32,320 bases of DNA, taken from positions 1 to 32,320 of the forward strand of contig CALPMC020000026.1 in NCBI GenBank assembly GCA_943324565.2, given 5' to 3'. Position 1 is the first letter of the stretch; every line of letters starts with the position of its first letter. The notes below the pieces were generated by a model. It was not told the DNA's origin. It made no database searches and saw only the letters and a list, made by a program, of their open reading frames with translations. The DNA is from Chitinophaga pinensis (lineage in GTDB: Bacteria > Bacteroidota > Bacteroidia > Flavobacteriales_D > Crocinitomicaceae). This document shows, one piece after another, positions 8,561-16,802 of the stretch. The translations under genes and the position numbers were made by a program.

Positions 8561-11542
8561 TCGAATTGTTTCTATAAGTTCTTTATTTCTTAAAATTCTA
8601 ACAAAATAAATTGAACTTCTAAATGAATTTGCGTTCACGGAAGTCGTTAAACTCTCAGTTGAGAAGTTCCCTGTATATATAATTCTTCCACTTAAATCAA
8701 AAATTTCTAAACTGCATTCTTTTGCAACTGTTTCATTATCATGATGAATTTGCAAATCTCCCGAAGTTGGATTCGGAAAGAGGGAGAAATGAATATTTGG
8801 GCCATCAGGTATTTTACTGAAAATAGCTTTGAAATTTGTGTTGGTAATTGATACGTTACCTTCAAAAATAGGATTTAAAGTGTCAGTAACATAAGCATTC
8901 GGTTCCCAATGAGAGAATTGAAATCCAGGTTTAGCAATCGCTTTCATTTGTATCGGAACTCCATCAAAATAAAATCCATTCCAAGGGTAAAATGTTGGTT
9001 GAATGGTGTTTAATTGAATCTCACCTTTACTTTCTGGAAATACATTTAATGAAATTGCGACCTTTTTTTCAAGATTAAATTCAGTTACAATTTGATTTTG
9101 AACAACTAAATTTCTGCATGCAAGTTGATCTCTAAATGTAAAATGATTGTTTTTAAATTCCGCCATTTGTCCTTCAATGTTGTTTGGATCTCCCCAACGC
9201 TCAAACTGCTTTGGCATTTCGGTATTCATTCCGTCAAAAAATGTTTGTTCAATTGCCAATAAATTAGCTGTTTGATAACTTGTATTAATTTGGTCGGCAT
9301 AACGATTGATAAAGTAGTTTTTATAACTAGGATTTTGAATTGACCGAAGCCAAATATTAATGTATGGATTTGAAGTCGATTGATTTAACATATAGTTTAA
9401 ATGATTGTCAGTACAACTTGTCCATCCATTTGGTTGCATCGAAAGTTCTAAGTCTATCAATGCAAATCGCCATCTGTAATTGGTTTTATCAGAACGATAA
9501 ATTTTGATATTATTTTGTGGCCAATCCACATTTCCCATCCAAGATTCAGAAATAATATAATCGGTGTAATGTTTTAAATCAAAGTATTGGTCAGCGTTTT
9601 CCATATAGTTTAAACTTGTTGGACTTAAGTTTAAGAAGTCATCATACGAATCCAAGAAATTTTCAACAACTCCTTCAACTGCTCGCAAAACACTGCCATA
9701 AAAATAACTCATTGAAAGAATCTCAATTGAGTCTTTTTGTGGTGAATCATTGTAAATCTCAAAATATTCAGGATTAAATTTTTCACGTAATTCATAGAGT
9801 CCAAAGTATTCACCATTGATATAAACACTAACAGGACGATAGCCAGAATAATAATTATCCGTTCCTTGACTCATCATAAAGACTTGAGAAGCATCTTTAT
9901 AGGGTAATTCTAACCATTGATTACTTCCGTTTCGTAGATACAAATCACTGAATTTATTTCGATTTGAACGGTTAGGAATCAATTGTTGATTTACTGGTCC
10001 ACCACCTAATGCTCCGTGGTCAAAAGAAAGTCGAAATGAACGTTGAGGATTTCCACGACTGCCTCCAGCACCTCCATCCATTCTGATAGCTGTTTTTCGA
10101 TTAAAAAGTAAAGTGTGATTTTCATCTTCGTTTAAATAAGAAACAAAAGCTTGTTTGATGTCATCTGAATTTGGGTTGTCAAAGATTCCATTTGGACCAT
10201 AAAGATTGGAATTATTAGTTGATAAAAGAAGTATTGGTGTTGTGTGTTCTACATCAAATAAATAGGTTGAAGCTGTATTTTCACTCGGAATATAATTACT
10301 TGGATTTAAAGGAAATATGCGTGCATTTATAACTCGATTTATATTTATCGGAATAGCTTGAGTGTAGGTTGGTGAGTTAAATGTGGGAAAAGTTCCATCA
10401 ATGGTGTAAACTATTTTACTTGGAATTGTATTTGGATTTTGAATTTCAAGCAGAAAGTTACTCGTATTGATACTTGAATATTTCGAAAAAATTGGTGATT
10501 TCAATGTGTCATTAAAGATTGAAGTTCCATTATTACTTTGGTTTGGAGTACCATCCATCCACTTAATTTCTCCTGAACCATTTGGAAAGTGTCCAACTGA
10601 AACATCTGTAGTCGGGCTTTTTACTAATAAACTACTGATTACTTGATTGTCGGAGTTAATTAAATACACATTTTCACCTTGAGTGTCTATTTTAAAATTA
10701 GTGTGAAGTTTTGTTCCTGTTTCAGGAAGAAATTCGTTCGTTAGTTCCGTTAAATCAGTAGCTAAGAACGAGAAATCAATATAGTTATAGAATTCATTTG
10801 CCGAAGTTACTACATCAAAGGCAAGATTGTTAAAAGGTCCTGCTGTTAACCCGGCATCTGTTAGTTCACTCGCACGAAATAAGATTTGATGTCTTGCTCC
10901 CCAATAATAATTACCATAAGGCGCAGGATAATCTGTGTTTGCATTCTGAATTTGGTCAGTTCCAATTGTAAAACCATTGATTTTGACGTTTGGTCGTTGG
11001 TTGTAAAGTTGTCCAAGATTAGAATTACAAGCTGCAGGACTTCCATCGACAAATGCTCCTAAGGTTGAAGGAAAGGAAGTGGATGATTGGTTGAAAATTG
11101 AGTTTAAAGTGTACTGTGTGTTATTATAGGAACAAATATTTAAAATTACATTAGAAATACCATCCCAAACGAAAACAGAGTTGAAGATATGCGTATTCCA
11201 GCCATCAATAGGCGTATAATTTTGTTGAGAAAGAACAAATTGAAAAGCATTGCTTTCATATCTGTTTTTTTCGCTACAATGTATAATTTTAAATGCTCCT
11301 GGTTCTAAAACTAATGGAGGTAGCGGCCATTTTTGTGTTTCGCCAAGATTGTCTGTGAGGAAATGACTAGCGAGATTATATACCGAATTGGTAGGATTGT
11401 ATAATTCAATCCAATCTGGTTTGTCATTATTTTCATCTGCGACTTGGGAGTAGTTTTTATTGCTCCCTTCGTTAATTACAATTTGGGATAAAGCATTATT
11501 GGTAATTATGAAGAATAATAGAATCCAAAAGTTAATTTTCAT
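8546..11542 (-). CDS. T9SS-secreted multidomain protein with lamin-tail and CotH-like kinase domains
   Basis: This 998-residue secreted protein starts with a signal peptide (1-19, ending ALSQ). A lamin-tail domain follows (about 20-178; INEGSNKN, KPDWIELYNP, closing GSPAACNSN). Next come a region ending in a second lamin-tail-like closing motif (WMDGTPNQSNNGT, 328-340) and a chitobiase-C-like beta domain (about 355-430, VYTIDGTFPT). The CotH domain spans about 435-805 with YRPVSVYINGEYFGLYELRE (568-587), NNIKIYR and WRFALIDLE (691-699). After a beta-repeat region (828-910) it ends in a T9SS type A sorting domain (915-998, FPNPTSG to RFVKQ). CotH proteins are atypical secretory protein kinases; Asp697 and Glu699 sit where the metal-binding acidic residues are expected. 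Kinase activity and the target are inferred. Confidence 0.9.
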   Translation of the reverse strand: MKINFWILLFFIITNNALSQIVINEGSNKNYSQVADENNDKPDWIELYNPTNSVYNLASHFLTDNLGETQKWPLPPLVLEPGAFKIIHCSEKNRYESNAFQFVLSQQNYTPIDGWNTHIFNSVFVWDGISNVILNICSYNNTQYTLNSIFNQSSTSFPSTLGAFVDGSPAACNSNLGQLYNQRPNVKINGFTIGTDQIQNANTDYPAPYGNYYWGARHQILFRASELTDAGLTAGPFNNLAFDVVTSANEFYNYIDFSFLATDLTELTNEFLPETGTKLHTNFKIDTQGENVYLINSDNQVISSLLVKSPTTDVSVGHFPNGSGEIKWMDGTPNQSNNGTSIFNDTLKSPIFSKYSSINTSNFLLEIQNPNTIPSKIVYTIDGTFPTFNSPTYTQAIPININRVINARIFPLNPSNYIPSENTASTYLFDVEHTTPILLLSTNNSNLYGPNGIFDNPNSDDIKQAFVSYLNEDENHTLLFNRKTAIRMDGGAGGSRGNPQRSFRLSFDHGALGGGPVNQQLIPNRSNRNKFSDLYLRNGSNQWLELPYKDASQVFMMSQGTDNYYSGYRPVSVYINGEYFGLYELREKFNPEYFEIYNDSPQKDSIEILSMSYFYGSVLRAVEGVVENFLDSYDDFLNLSPTSLNYMENADQYFDLKHYTDYIISESWMGNVDWPQNNIKIYRSDKTNYRWRFALIDLELSMQPNGWTSCTDNHLNYMLNQSTSNPYINIWLRSIQNPSYKNYFINRYADQINTSYQTANLLAIEQTFFDGMNTEMPKQFERWGDPNNIEGQMAEFKNNHFTFRDQLACRNLVVQNQIVTEFNLEKKVAISLNVFPESKGEIQLNTIQPTFYPWNGFYFDGVPIQMKAIAKPGFQFSHWEPNAYVTDTLNPIFEGNVSITNTNFKAIFSKIPDGPNIHFSLFPNPTSGDLQIHHDNETVAKECSLEIFDLSGRIIYTGNFSTESLTTSVNANSFRSSIYFVRILRNKELIETIRFVKQ

Positions 11543-11559
11543 TTAACACCATTTTACTA

Positions 11560-11590
11560 TAAATGTAACAATAAAAAAAAAGCTACCCAA
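11560..11590 (-). promoter_or_regulatory. Candidate promoter of the CotH-domain gene, nested in a terminator
   Basis: On the minus strand TTG (11590-11588) is followed after 20 nt by TACATTTA (11567-11560), seven of eight positions of TAnnTTTG. The TTG lies partly in the loop of the upstream gene's terminator, and its T-run forms the spacer. The ATG is at 11542. Confidence 0.4.
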
Positions 11591-11603
11591 TTTGGATAGC
11601 TTT
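11573..11603 (-). terminator. Rho-independent terminator after the FG-GAP-like gene
   Basis: Read on the minus strand, AAAGCTATCC (11603-11594) pairs with GGGTAGCTTT (11588-11579) around a 5-nt loop with a single mismatch. The stem runs directly into a T-tract (through 11573). It lies 20 nt after the stop of the upstream gene at 11624 and is a textbook intrinsic terminator. Confidence 0.85.
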
Positions 11604-11623
11604 ACAAAGATTATTCTTTTAAA

Positions 11624-12481
11624 TTATTTTACGTATACTCTTTTGTTAACTGAACCTGATTCAAAATTTGCAGTAACTGAATAAATACCAAAATCAATTC
11701 CTTCGAAAGAAATTGTGGTATTAACATCAGAAATAGCTATTGTTTTAACTACTTGACCAGACATGCTAACCATAGAAATTGAACCTCCAATTAAATCTGG
11801 TGTTACATTGATAGTTGCATCATTTAAAGTTGTCTTGATTGTAACTTTATTTTCAACAGAAACATCTTCAATTCCAGCAGTTTGACAAGTATTAATCGCT
11901 TCACCTGGAGTTGCATTGAAGGCATATTCTTTCACTGTAATCGTTTCAGCATTTGCTGCAACAGAAAGTTTAACCCATGCATAATGAGTTCCGGAAGTAG
12001 CAGTAAATTTAACACCTAAGTATTTATCCGTAGCACCCAAGAAAGGAGTTGTTGTAGACGAAAAAGGTATTGATCCGTTAATTAACGCAGCATAACCAAA
12101 GTTTCCGTACGTATCATTTCCAAATATTGATGCAGCAGAAACAGCAACACCACAATCTAAGGCAGAAGCCATAACTGCAGTATCTGCAGCAATTATTGCG
12201 TTTGTAGCAGGAAAAGCAGCATAAGCTAATGCACCTCTGTATGTGAAAGATGAAGTAGCTCCTTCAATATGTCCAACACCAAATACGATATCTGGAGTAG
12301 CATCATTATTAAAATCGATTGCGTAAGGGTTAATTAACGTAGTATTTGAGTCAATAACTACGTCTGGATTAACATCCATATAGGTGATTTGTGCGTTAGC
12401 AGCACCTCCGGCTACGATTGCACCAGCAACAGCTGTGTAACCAGCTAATTTAGATTTGTTGATTGAAGTAATTTTTTTCAT
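11624..12481 (-). CDS. Small T9SS-secreted protein with a type A sorting domain
   Basis: This 285-residue protein has a cleavable signal peptide (1-31, small-residue-rich, ending GGAANAQ). A calcium-loop-like DFNNDATPDIVFG sequence (55-67) resembles FG-GAP/VCBS repeats. A glycine-, alanine- and threonine-rich middle region follows, and the C-terminal T9SS type A sorting domain (about 205-285) ends in VNKRVYVK. It would be exported by T9SS and held at or released from the surface. The function of the mature part is not recognisable: there is no catalytic motif, and the composition suggests a beta-rich structural or binding protein. It is a monocistronic unit, with a strong promoter-like sequence upstream and an intrinsic terminator downstream, suggesting substantial and independent expression. 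Confidence 0.85.
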   Translation of the reverse strand: MKKITSINKSKLAGYTAVAGAIVAGGAANAQITYMDVNPDVVIDSNTTLINPYAIDFNNDATPDIVFGVGHIEGATSSFTYRGALAYAAFPATNAIIAADTAVMASALDCGVAVSAASIFGNDTYGNFGYAALINGSIPFSSTTTPFLGATDKYLGVKFTATSGTHYAWVKLSVAANAETITVKEYAFNATPGEAINTCQTAGIEDVSVENKVTIKTTLNDATINVTPDLIGGSISMVSMSGQVVKTIAISDVNTTISFEGIDFGIYSVTANFESGSVNKRVYVK

Positions 12482-12501
12482 AAGCTTAATAATATTTTTT
12501 G

Positions 12502-12532
12502 TAAAAGTACAAAAAAAAAGTTTAACTACAAA
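12502..12532 (-). promoter_or_regulatory. Strong Bacteroidota-type promoter of the small T9SS protein gene
   Basis: On the minus strand TTTG (12532-12529) is separated by exactly 19 nt from TACTTTTA (12509-12502), seven of eight positions of TAnnTTTG with ideal spacing. The expected start is near 12495, about 15 nt before the ATG at 12481. The -33 box overlaps the stop codon of the upstream gene. Confidence 0.65.
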
Positions 12533-15081
12533 TTAGTTAAATATTTCTTTATTTTATTTAAATCAAAATTACAATTTAAGAATTCACTTAGAATTGATAT
12601 TTGCTCCATATCAGAATCTATAAGCTCATTCCAATTTAGAATTAGAACTTGTTGATTAGGTTGGGATTCTATCCATAAATCAATGATGTATTTTTCTTTT
12701 TCAATGATATTTAACATGTTTACCGAAATTGATTTTTCTGGGATCGATTTTTTTAATTTTGCAGTTCTAACTGGAAGAATTTCATCAAACGTTTGATCCA
12801 AATAAATTACTTTGTAGTTATAATTTACTGGTAAATCACTTAAATTCCGACTTGGAATATAAACTACCTTACCGATATTGTTTTCTAACCAATCATTGGT
12901 AAATAAAATCTTTGACGCTTCATTGAATTCATCCTTATCATAATCTATATTTAGTCCACCGAAATTCAGCAACCTTAGTAATTGCTCATATTCACAATTA
13001 TCAACTCCTGTACAAACAATAATTTCTCCTTTTATGTTGGATTTCAAAAACGCCAAATTTTGTTCGGCTAGTTCTGGTTTATTTAGTTTATTTTGATAAA
13101 TTTCCACCAACCATTTGTGCGCTTTTGTCATTCCAGGAGTTAGTCGAGTACAAACTTGAAAGGCACTAACAGCATCTTCAAATAAATCCAATTTCACCAA
13201 AGTCTCCCCTAAATGATAGTGAATATTTGGCTGAAAGAAATCTTGTTCCAAAGCCAATAGAAATTCATCAACTGCCTCATTGAATTGACTTTGGCGCAAA
13301 AAAGACATACCCAATCCATAATGAGCAGCGGTACTTCTATCATCTATTGCTAGCGCAGTAATGTATTGTTTTTCTGCTGCTTTAAAGTTCTTTCTAAGCG
13401 TATGTATTTGAGCAATACTGGTTGCAAGCTGAAGGTTGTTCGGATTTTTTTTCTGTACATTTTCCAATAAAGGAAGGGCCTTTCTTGGTCTATTCATTGC
13501 AAGATTCAATAGTCCTTCTAGGTATTCCAAATACATTGGTTCTTCAAACTCATTATTCCCAAATGGATCATTCTTTGAGTCTGCCTCCTTCTTACGATTA
13601 CTGCGTTCCTCTTGATCAACCGCCTTCAGTTTTTCAATAATTTCCTGGCATTTCATGTACATTTTCTTGCTTAAATAAGCAAAAGCTAATCGCTGTCCAT
13701 AACGCAATATATTAGATTCTTCAAAAATACGTTCCAGAATTTCAATAGCAGGTTTCAACCTACCACCATTAATCATATTTCGGGCAATATAGTATTCGTT
13801 TTCACGCTTACTTTTTTCAACTTGAAGTAATTTATCGTCTTCCATTGCTTCAATATAGCCCAACTCAACCAATTGTTGAAGTGCTTCTTGTGCTGCCCAT
13901 GGGTCCTCTCGCATCAATGTATCATGCTGACCAGTTTCACCCGGAACATCTTCCCAAGAGTCAATCATTTTAGCCATTTCTGGTGTTTCAAAACATTGGT
14001 AAAGTACCTTGCCCTCCATGTCTTTCCCAACAGATAAGCCAGCATGGTAAAGGATTGTTGGAGTAATATCAATAATACTTGCTCCAGAAATTTGTTCTCC
14101 TTGTTTTATTCCAGGACCTGCCATCACCAAAATTCCATAAGGACTATGTTCAACAGCTGGACCGGAGGGTTCCTGAGGAATATAAAGCGGGCGTTGATGA
14201 TCGGAATGAAATCCATGATCAGAGAGAAGAATTACAGTTGTATTTTCATCAATAATGGATAAAGTACGATCTAGCATCATATCATGAAAACGATATCCTG
14301 CCTCCACAACATCTTTATAATTTTCATAATCTTCAATCGGTATTTCAGGTCTTCTTGGTGGAAAATAGCGCATTGCGATATGACAAAAATGGTCAATAGC
14401 ATCGTGATAAACAGCCATAAAATCCCATTCAGTTTCAGCCATTAAATAAGTAGATGCGGAATGGATAGTTGCGGCGTTGGATAATGTTTTTAGAACAGAA
14501 AGCGTTTTATTAGCTTTTCGTAATTCAAGATTATCTACAATATTAGGTATGAATGGATGAGCCATTGCCAACGAAATTTCGTGCGGATGAACCCTAAACT
14601 CCTTCATTGTTTCACTCAAAGATTCCGGGTGAACGGTACCATTTGGCATTTCCCAATCTTCACCAAAGGCTTTTGTGGCAACTTGATACAAGTTTGAAAC
14701 CATAACTCCATTAATTGGTTCTGCAGGGTTACTTGGCCACCAAGCAACAACATTACTTTTCCATCCTTCTTGATTGAAAATGTTCCAAATTGCTTTTACT
14801 TTTCGGGATGTTGTAGTAACTGGCCTCAATCCTTCTCCATTTGGCGTTGGCTCAACAAAACCTCCAATTCCGTGTTTATCTGCCCGAACTCCGGTTGCAA
14901 TACTTGTCCAAAGCATGGGTGATAATGGTGGGTCGAGGGTTTGTAAGCGGCCATGAACCCCTCTTTTCATCAAGGATTCAATGGCGGGCATTTTTCCTTG
15001 TTCAATCAAAGGCATTATAATCTTCCAATCAGCAGCATCCCAGCCAATTACAAGTATTTTATTTTTTGTTTTTTTTGACAT
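12526..15081 (-). CDS. Alkaline-phosphatase-superfamily phosphohydrolase with TPRs and a sulfotransferase-like C-terminal domain
   Basis: This 851-residue protein has no signal peptide. Residues 7-370 form a COG3379/type I phosphodiesterase-like hydrolase domain. Metal and catalytic positions appear as Asp15 (VIGWDAADW), a probable nucleophile Ser54 (PPLSPMLWTS), Asp230 and His234 (DHFCH), Asp288-His289 (LSDHG) and His312 (EHSPYG). Residues about 425-680 are TPR-like helical repeats. Residues 685-851 align by eye with the sulfotransferase encoded two genes upstream: CTGV with TGLP, GKVV with GKVV, and YKVIYLDQTFDEIL with YRVLFMRRDIEEIL. The P-loop is lost (GLPRSGTS becomes GVDNCEYE). The start overlaps the preceding microprotein gene by 23 nt. 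The likely reaction is phosphate or sulfate ester hydrolysis; the substrate is unknown. Confidence 0.87.
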   Translation of the reverse strand: MSKKTKNKILVIGWDAADWKIIMPLIEQGKMPAIESLMKRGVHGRLQTLDPPLSPMLWTSIATGVRADKHGIGGFVEPTPNGEGLRPVTTTSRKVKAIWNIFNQEGWKSNVVAWWPSNPAEPINGVMVSNLYQVATKAFGEDWEMPNGTVHPESLSETMKEFRVHPHEISLAMAHPFIPNIVDNLELRKANKTLSVLKTLSNAATIHSASTYLMAETEWDFMAVYHDAIDHFCHIAMRYFPPRRPEIPIEDYENYKDVVEAGYRFHDMMLDRTLSIIDENTTVILLSDHGFHSDHQRPLYIPQEPSGPAVEHSPYGILVMAGPGIKQGEQISGASIIDITPTILYHAGLSVGKDMEGKVLYQCFETPEMAKMIDSWEDVPGETGQHDTLMREDPWAAQEALQQLVELGYIEAMEDDKLLQVEKSKRENEYYIARNMINGGRLKPAIEILERIFEESNILRYGQRLAFAYLSKKMYMKCQEIIEKLKAVDQEERSNRKKEADSKNDPFGNNEFEEPMYLEYLEGLLNLAMNRPRKALPLLENVQKKNPNNLQLATSIAQIHTLRKNFKAAEKQYITALAIDDRSTAAHYGLGMSFLRQSQFNEAVDEFLLALEQDFFQPNIHYHLGETLVKLDLFEDAVSAFQVCTRLTPGMTKAHKWLVEIYQNKLNKPELAEQNLAFLKSNIKGEIIVCTGVDNCEYEQLLRLLNFGGLNIDYDKDEFNEASKILFTNDWLENNIGKVVYIPSRNLSDLPVNYNYKVIYLDQTFDEILPVRTAKLKKSIPEKSISVNMLNIIEKEKYIIDLWIESQPNQQVLILNWNELIDSDMEQISILSEFLNCNFDLNKIKKYLTNL

Positions 15082-15211
15082 TTTCCTTTGATGAATTACG
15101 TATTTCTATTTTTTCTTTTTCTACGACCTCACGCCATTTACGTAAACCAACATGACCTAGAGCCAATAAGCCTAATGATCCTTGTGAAGTAATTTGATAT
15201 TCTTTTTTCAT
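15059..15211 (-). CDS. 50-residue microprotein between sulfotransferase and phosphohydrolase genes
   Basis: I do not recognise a family. The ATG at 15211 comes one base after the TAA of the sulfotransferase gene (TAAcATG). The TAA at 15059-15061 lies inside the phosphohydrolase gene, overlapping it by 23 nt. Both joints suggest translational coupling. The protein starts MKKEYQITSQGSLGLLALG, continues HVGLRKWREVV, and ends in a very lysine-rich tail (KENVKKNKK). The glycine/leucine stretch is too short and polar-flanked for a confident membrane helix. The frame is open further upstream to 15292, but that part overlaps the sulfotransferase gene. The function is unknown; a small adaptor or scaffold of the neighbouring enzymes is an inference from the packing. 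Confidence 0.7.
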   Translation of the reverse strand: MKKEYQITSQGSLGLLALGHVGLRKWREVVEKEKIEIRNSSKENVKKNKK

Positions 15212-15212
15212 G

Positions 15213-15764
15213 TTAATTTCTATTTCTATAAAGTGAAGGATTAACAGCCGAGGCGATATCCTGCCAATTAGCATCAATTTCCAAAAAATCAATGATTTTA
15301 TTCAATTCAACTTCTGTATTATTTATAAGTTCTTTATACCAAACATCAACGAATGGAATTTTGTATGTTTCAAAAAAAGTATAAGTTTTCTTTAAATGAA
15401 GTTCGTAAATTGTTTTGAATTTTTCTCGTTCAGAAGATTGGTCTTTGTCTAACATTTTCTCTTGTGAGCGCAAAATTTCCTCTATGTCTCTTCGCATAAA
15501 AAGAACACGATAGCTCAATGTTTTATCTAAAAAAAGTGGGAGTGGAGTAACGATTTTAACAACCTTACCTTCAGCATCTTTCAAAAATGAATTGTTTTTG
15601 ACAATACCTTTAACAGCCTCAAGTTCGTAATAGCCTTCTGGATTATTTATGTCTTTTTCACGATGACCATCTGACAAGATTGGAAGAGAAGTTCGTTCCA
15701 TTATTTGCATCATCAAAGAAGTTCCAGATCGTGGTAAACCAGTTACGATTGTTACATTTCCCAT
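15213..15764 (-). CDS. Small sulfotransferase-family protein
   Basis: This 183-residue protein has the PAPS-binding features of sulfotransferases. The 5'-phosphosulfate P-loop is GLPRSGTS (9-16) after a beta strand (VTIVT). The 3'-phosphate region is YRVLFMRRDIEEILRSQ (85-101), with Arg and Ser100 in the expected places. Other family hallmarks are NPEGYYELE (41-49) and a C-terminal NPSLYRNR. It would transfer sulfuryl groups from PAPS to an unknown acceptor in the cytoplasm. It is shorter than most sulfotransferases (250-300 residues), lacking much of the acceptor-binding part, so the acceptor site may be supplied by a partner. It heads the operon with the microprotein and the TPR hydrolase, whose C-terminal domain appears paralogous. 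Confidence 0.85.
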   Translation of the reverse strand: MGNVTIVTGLPRSGTSLMMQIMERTSLPILSDGHREKDINNPEGYYELEAVKGIVKNNSFLKDAEGKVVKIVTPLPLFLDKTLSYRVLFMRRDIEEILRSQEKMLDKDQSSEREKFKTIYELHLKKTYTFFETYKIPFVDVWYKELINNTEVELNKIIDFLEIDANWQDIASAVNPSLYRNRN

Positions 15765-15789
15765 TTCTAAATATAAATTTTGAATATAA

Positions 15790-15797
15790 CAAAGTTA
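15790..15797 (-). promoter_or_regulatory. -7 element of the sulfotransferase operon
   Basis: TAACTTTG on the minus strand matches TAnnTTTG exactly, 25 nt before the ATG at 15764. No TTG is found at the expected spacing upstream, so the call rests on the -7 box and its position alone. Confidence 0.4.
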
Positions 15798-15984
15798 CTT
15801 ATAATTGATGATTTAGAGGGGAAGCTAAATATAAAATTTTGCTATATCTTGTTGATTAATCAAAAATATTCGTGCTTTTTTCTTACAAGTTATAGATAAT
15901 TTTAAACGAATCTAGATACACGGGCTATTTTCTGATATTGATAACTCAGACTACTTAAATTTATCGAAAATCTGTATTCTGTAA

Positions 15985-16614
15985 TTAGGCGGTTTTATTA
16001 GTTGAAAAATTGCACAAATATTCGTTTAGACTTTCTTCCGCATTTAATCCCATTTTCTGTTTTATCTTGTTTTTATATATCCTAACCGTACCGATAGTTA
16101 TACCTTCAATAACAGAGATTTCTTTAGTACTTAAATGCAATCTAAAGTAAGTGCATAGAATTCTTTCTTTATAACTTAACTCTGGGTGAAATTGTTCTAG
16201 TGCTTTCTGGAACAGACCTTTATAGTCTAATGCAGTTGAATTCTTCACAATATGTTTTTTATCAATTTCACTCAGGTTTAGTAGTTTTAATTTCAATTCT
16301 TTTACAAGGTCTTTGGAATCAAAATTTTCTTTTGCATCAACTTCATATATTGTTTTTATAAGTTCGTCATCAAATGTTTTTTTTAATTCCAATTTTGTAT
16401 TTAAATCAGCAATCACCTTTTCTTCTTTTTTCAATTTGTCTTCAATTATTCTGGAGTCTGTATTGATGTCTTTTTTTGAACCCAAATCCGAATTTTTAAT
16501 TTCAACTTTCCTTTTTAAAATAAAGTTCGTTGAAAGTATCAAAGCAAATACTGAGATTAAAATAGCTACAATTAATAAAATGTTAAAAAGGTTATTGTTA
16601 AAAAAATCACTCAT
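15985..16614 (-). CDS. Membrane-anchored coiled-coil LuxR-type transcriptional regulator
   Basis: This 209-residue protein has a single N-terminal membrane helix (about 9-33, LFNILLIVAILISVFALIL). A charged lysine/glutamate-rich coiled-coil follows (about 50-105), then a C-terminal LuxR/GerE-like helix-turn-helix (about 145-200; ELSYKERILCTYFRLHLSTK, EISVIEGITIGTVRIYKNKI). Many Bacteroidota regulators carry TPRs before such a helix, coiled coil and HTH. Here the TPR part is missing, and only about eight residues precede the helix, so no extracytoplasmic sensor is visible. It lies downstream of two response regulators on the same strand, separated by 188 nt. DNA binding from the membrane is inferred from the architecture; the signal and targets are unknown. 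Confidence 0.8.
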   Translation of the reverse strand: MSDFFNNNLFNILLIVAILISVFALILSTNFILKRKVEIKNSDLGSKKDINTDSRIIEDKLKKEEKVIADLNTKLELKKTFDDELIKTIYEVDAKENFDSKDLVKELKLKLLNLSEIDKKHIVKNSTALDYKGLFQKALEQFHPELSYKERILCTYFRLHLSTKEISVIEGITIGTVRIYKNKIKQKMGLNAEESLNEYLCNFSTNKTA

Positions 16615-16802
16615 GTTTAAACTTTTTAATTTTACAACCTAGTTTGAAAAAAGAAGTTCTATATTTCTTTAAAAAAAAACCAAGCTAAAATTGTGTTCGT
16701 TACTATTGTATATGATTCGTTTATTATGAATTTGTAACTAATGTAAATATAATATTCCAAATTTTTTATGTTCTATAAATTTAATTATTGGTTCTTTACA
16801 AA

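Noticed and set aside
15212-15292. Longer form of the microprotein starting at 15292
   Set aside because: This part overlaps the sulfotransferase gene completely and reads as shadow translation. The ATG at 15211 sits in a TAAcATG coupling context.
16313-16642. Plus-strand open frame of 109 codons opposite the membrane LuxR-type gene
   Set aside because: The translation is Phe/Ser-rich, as expected from the antisense of Lys/Glu-rich coiled coil. The minus-strand protein has helix, coiled coil and HTH in a sensible order.
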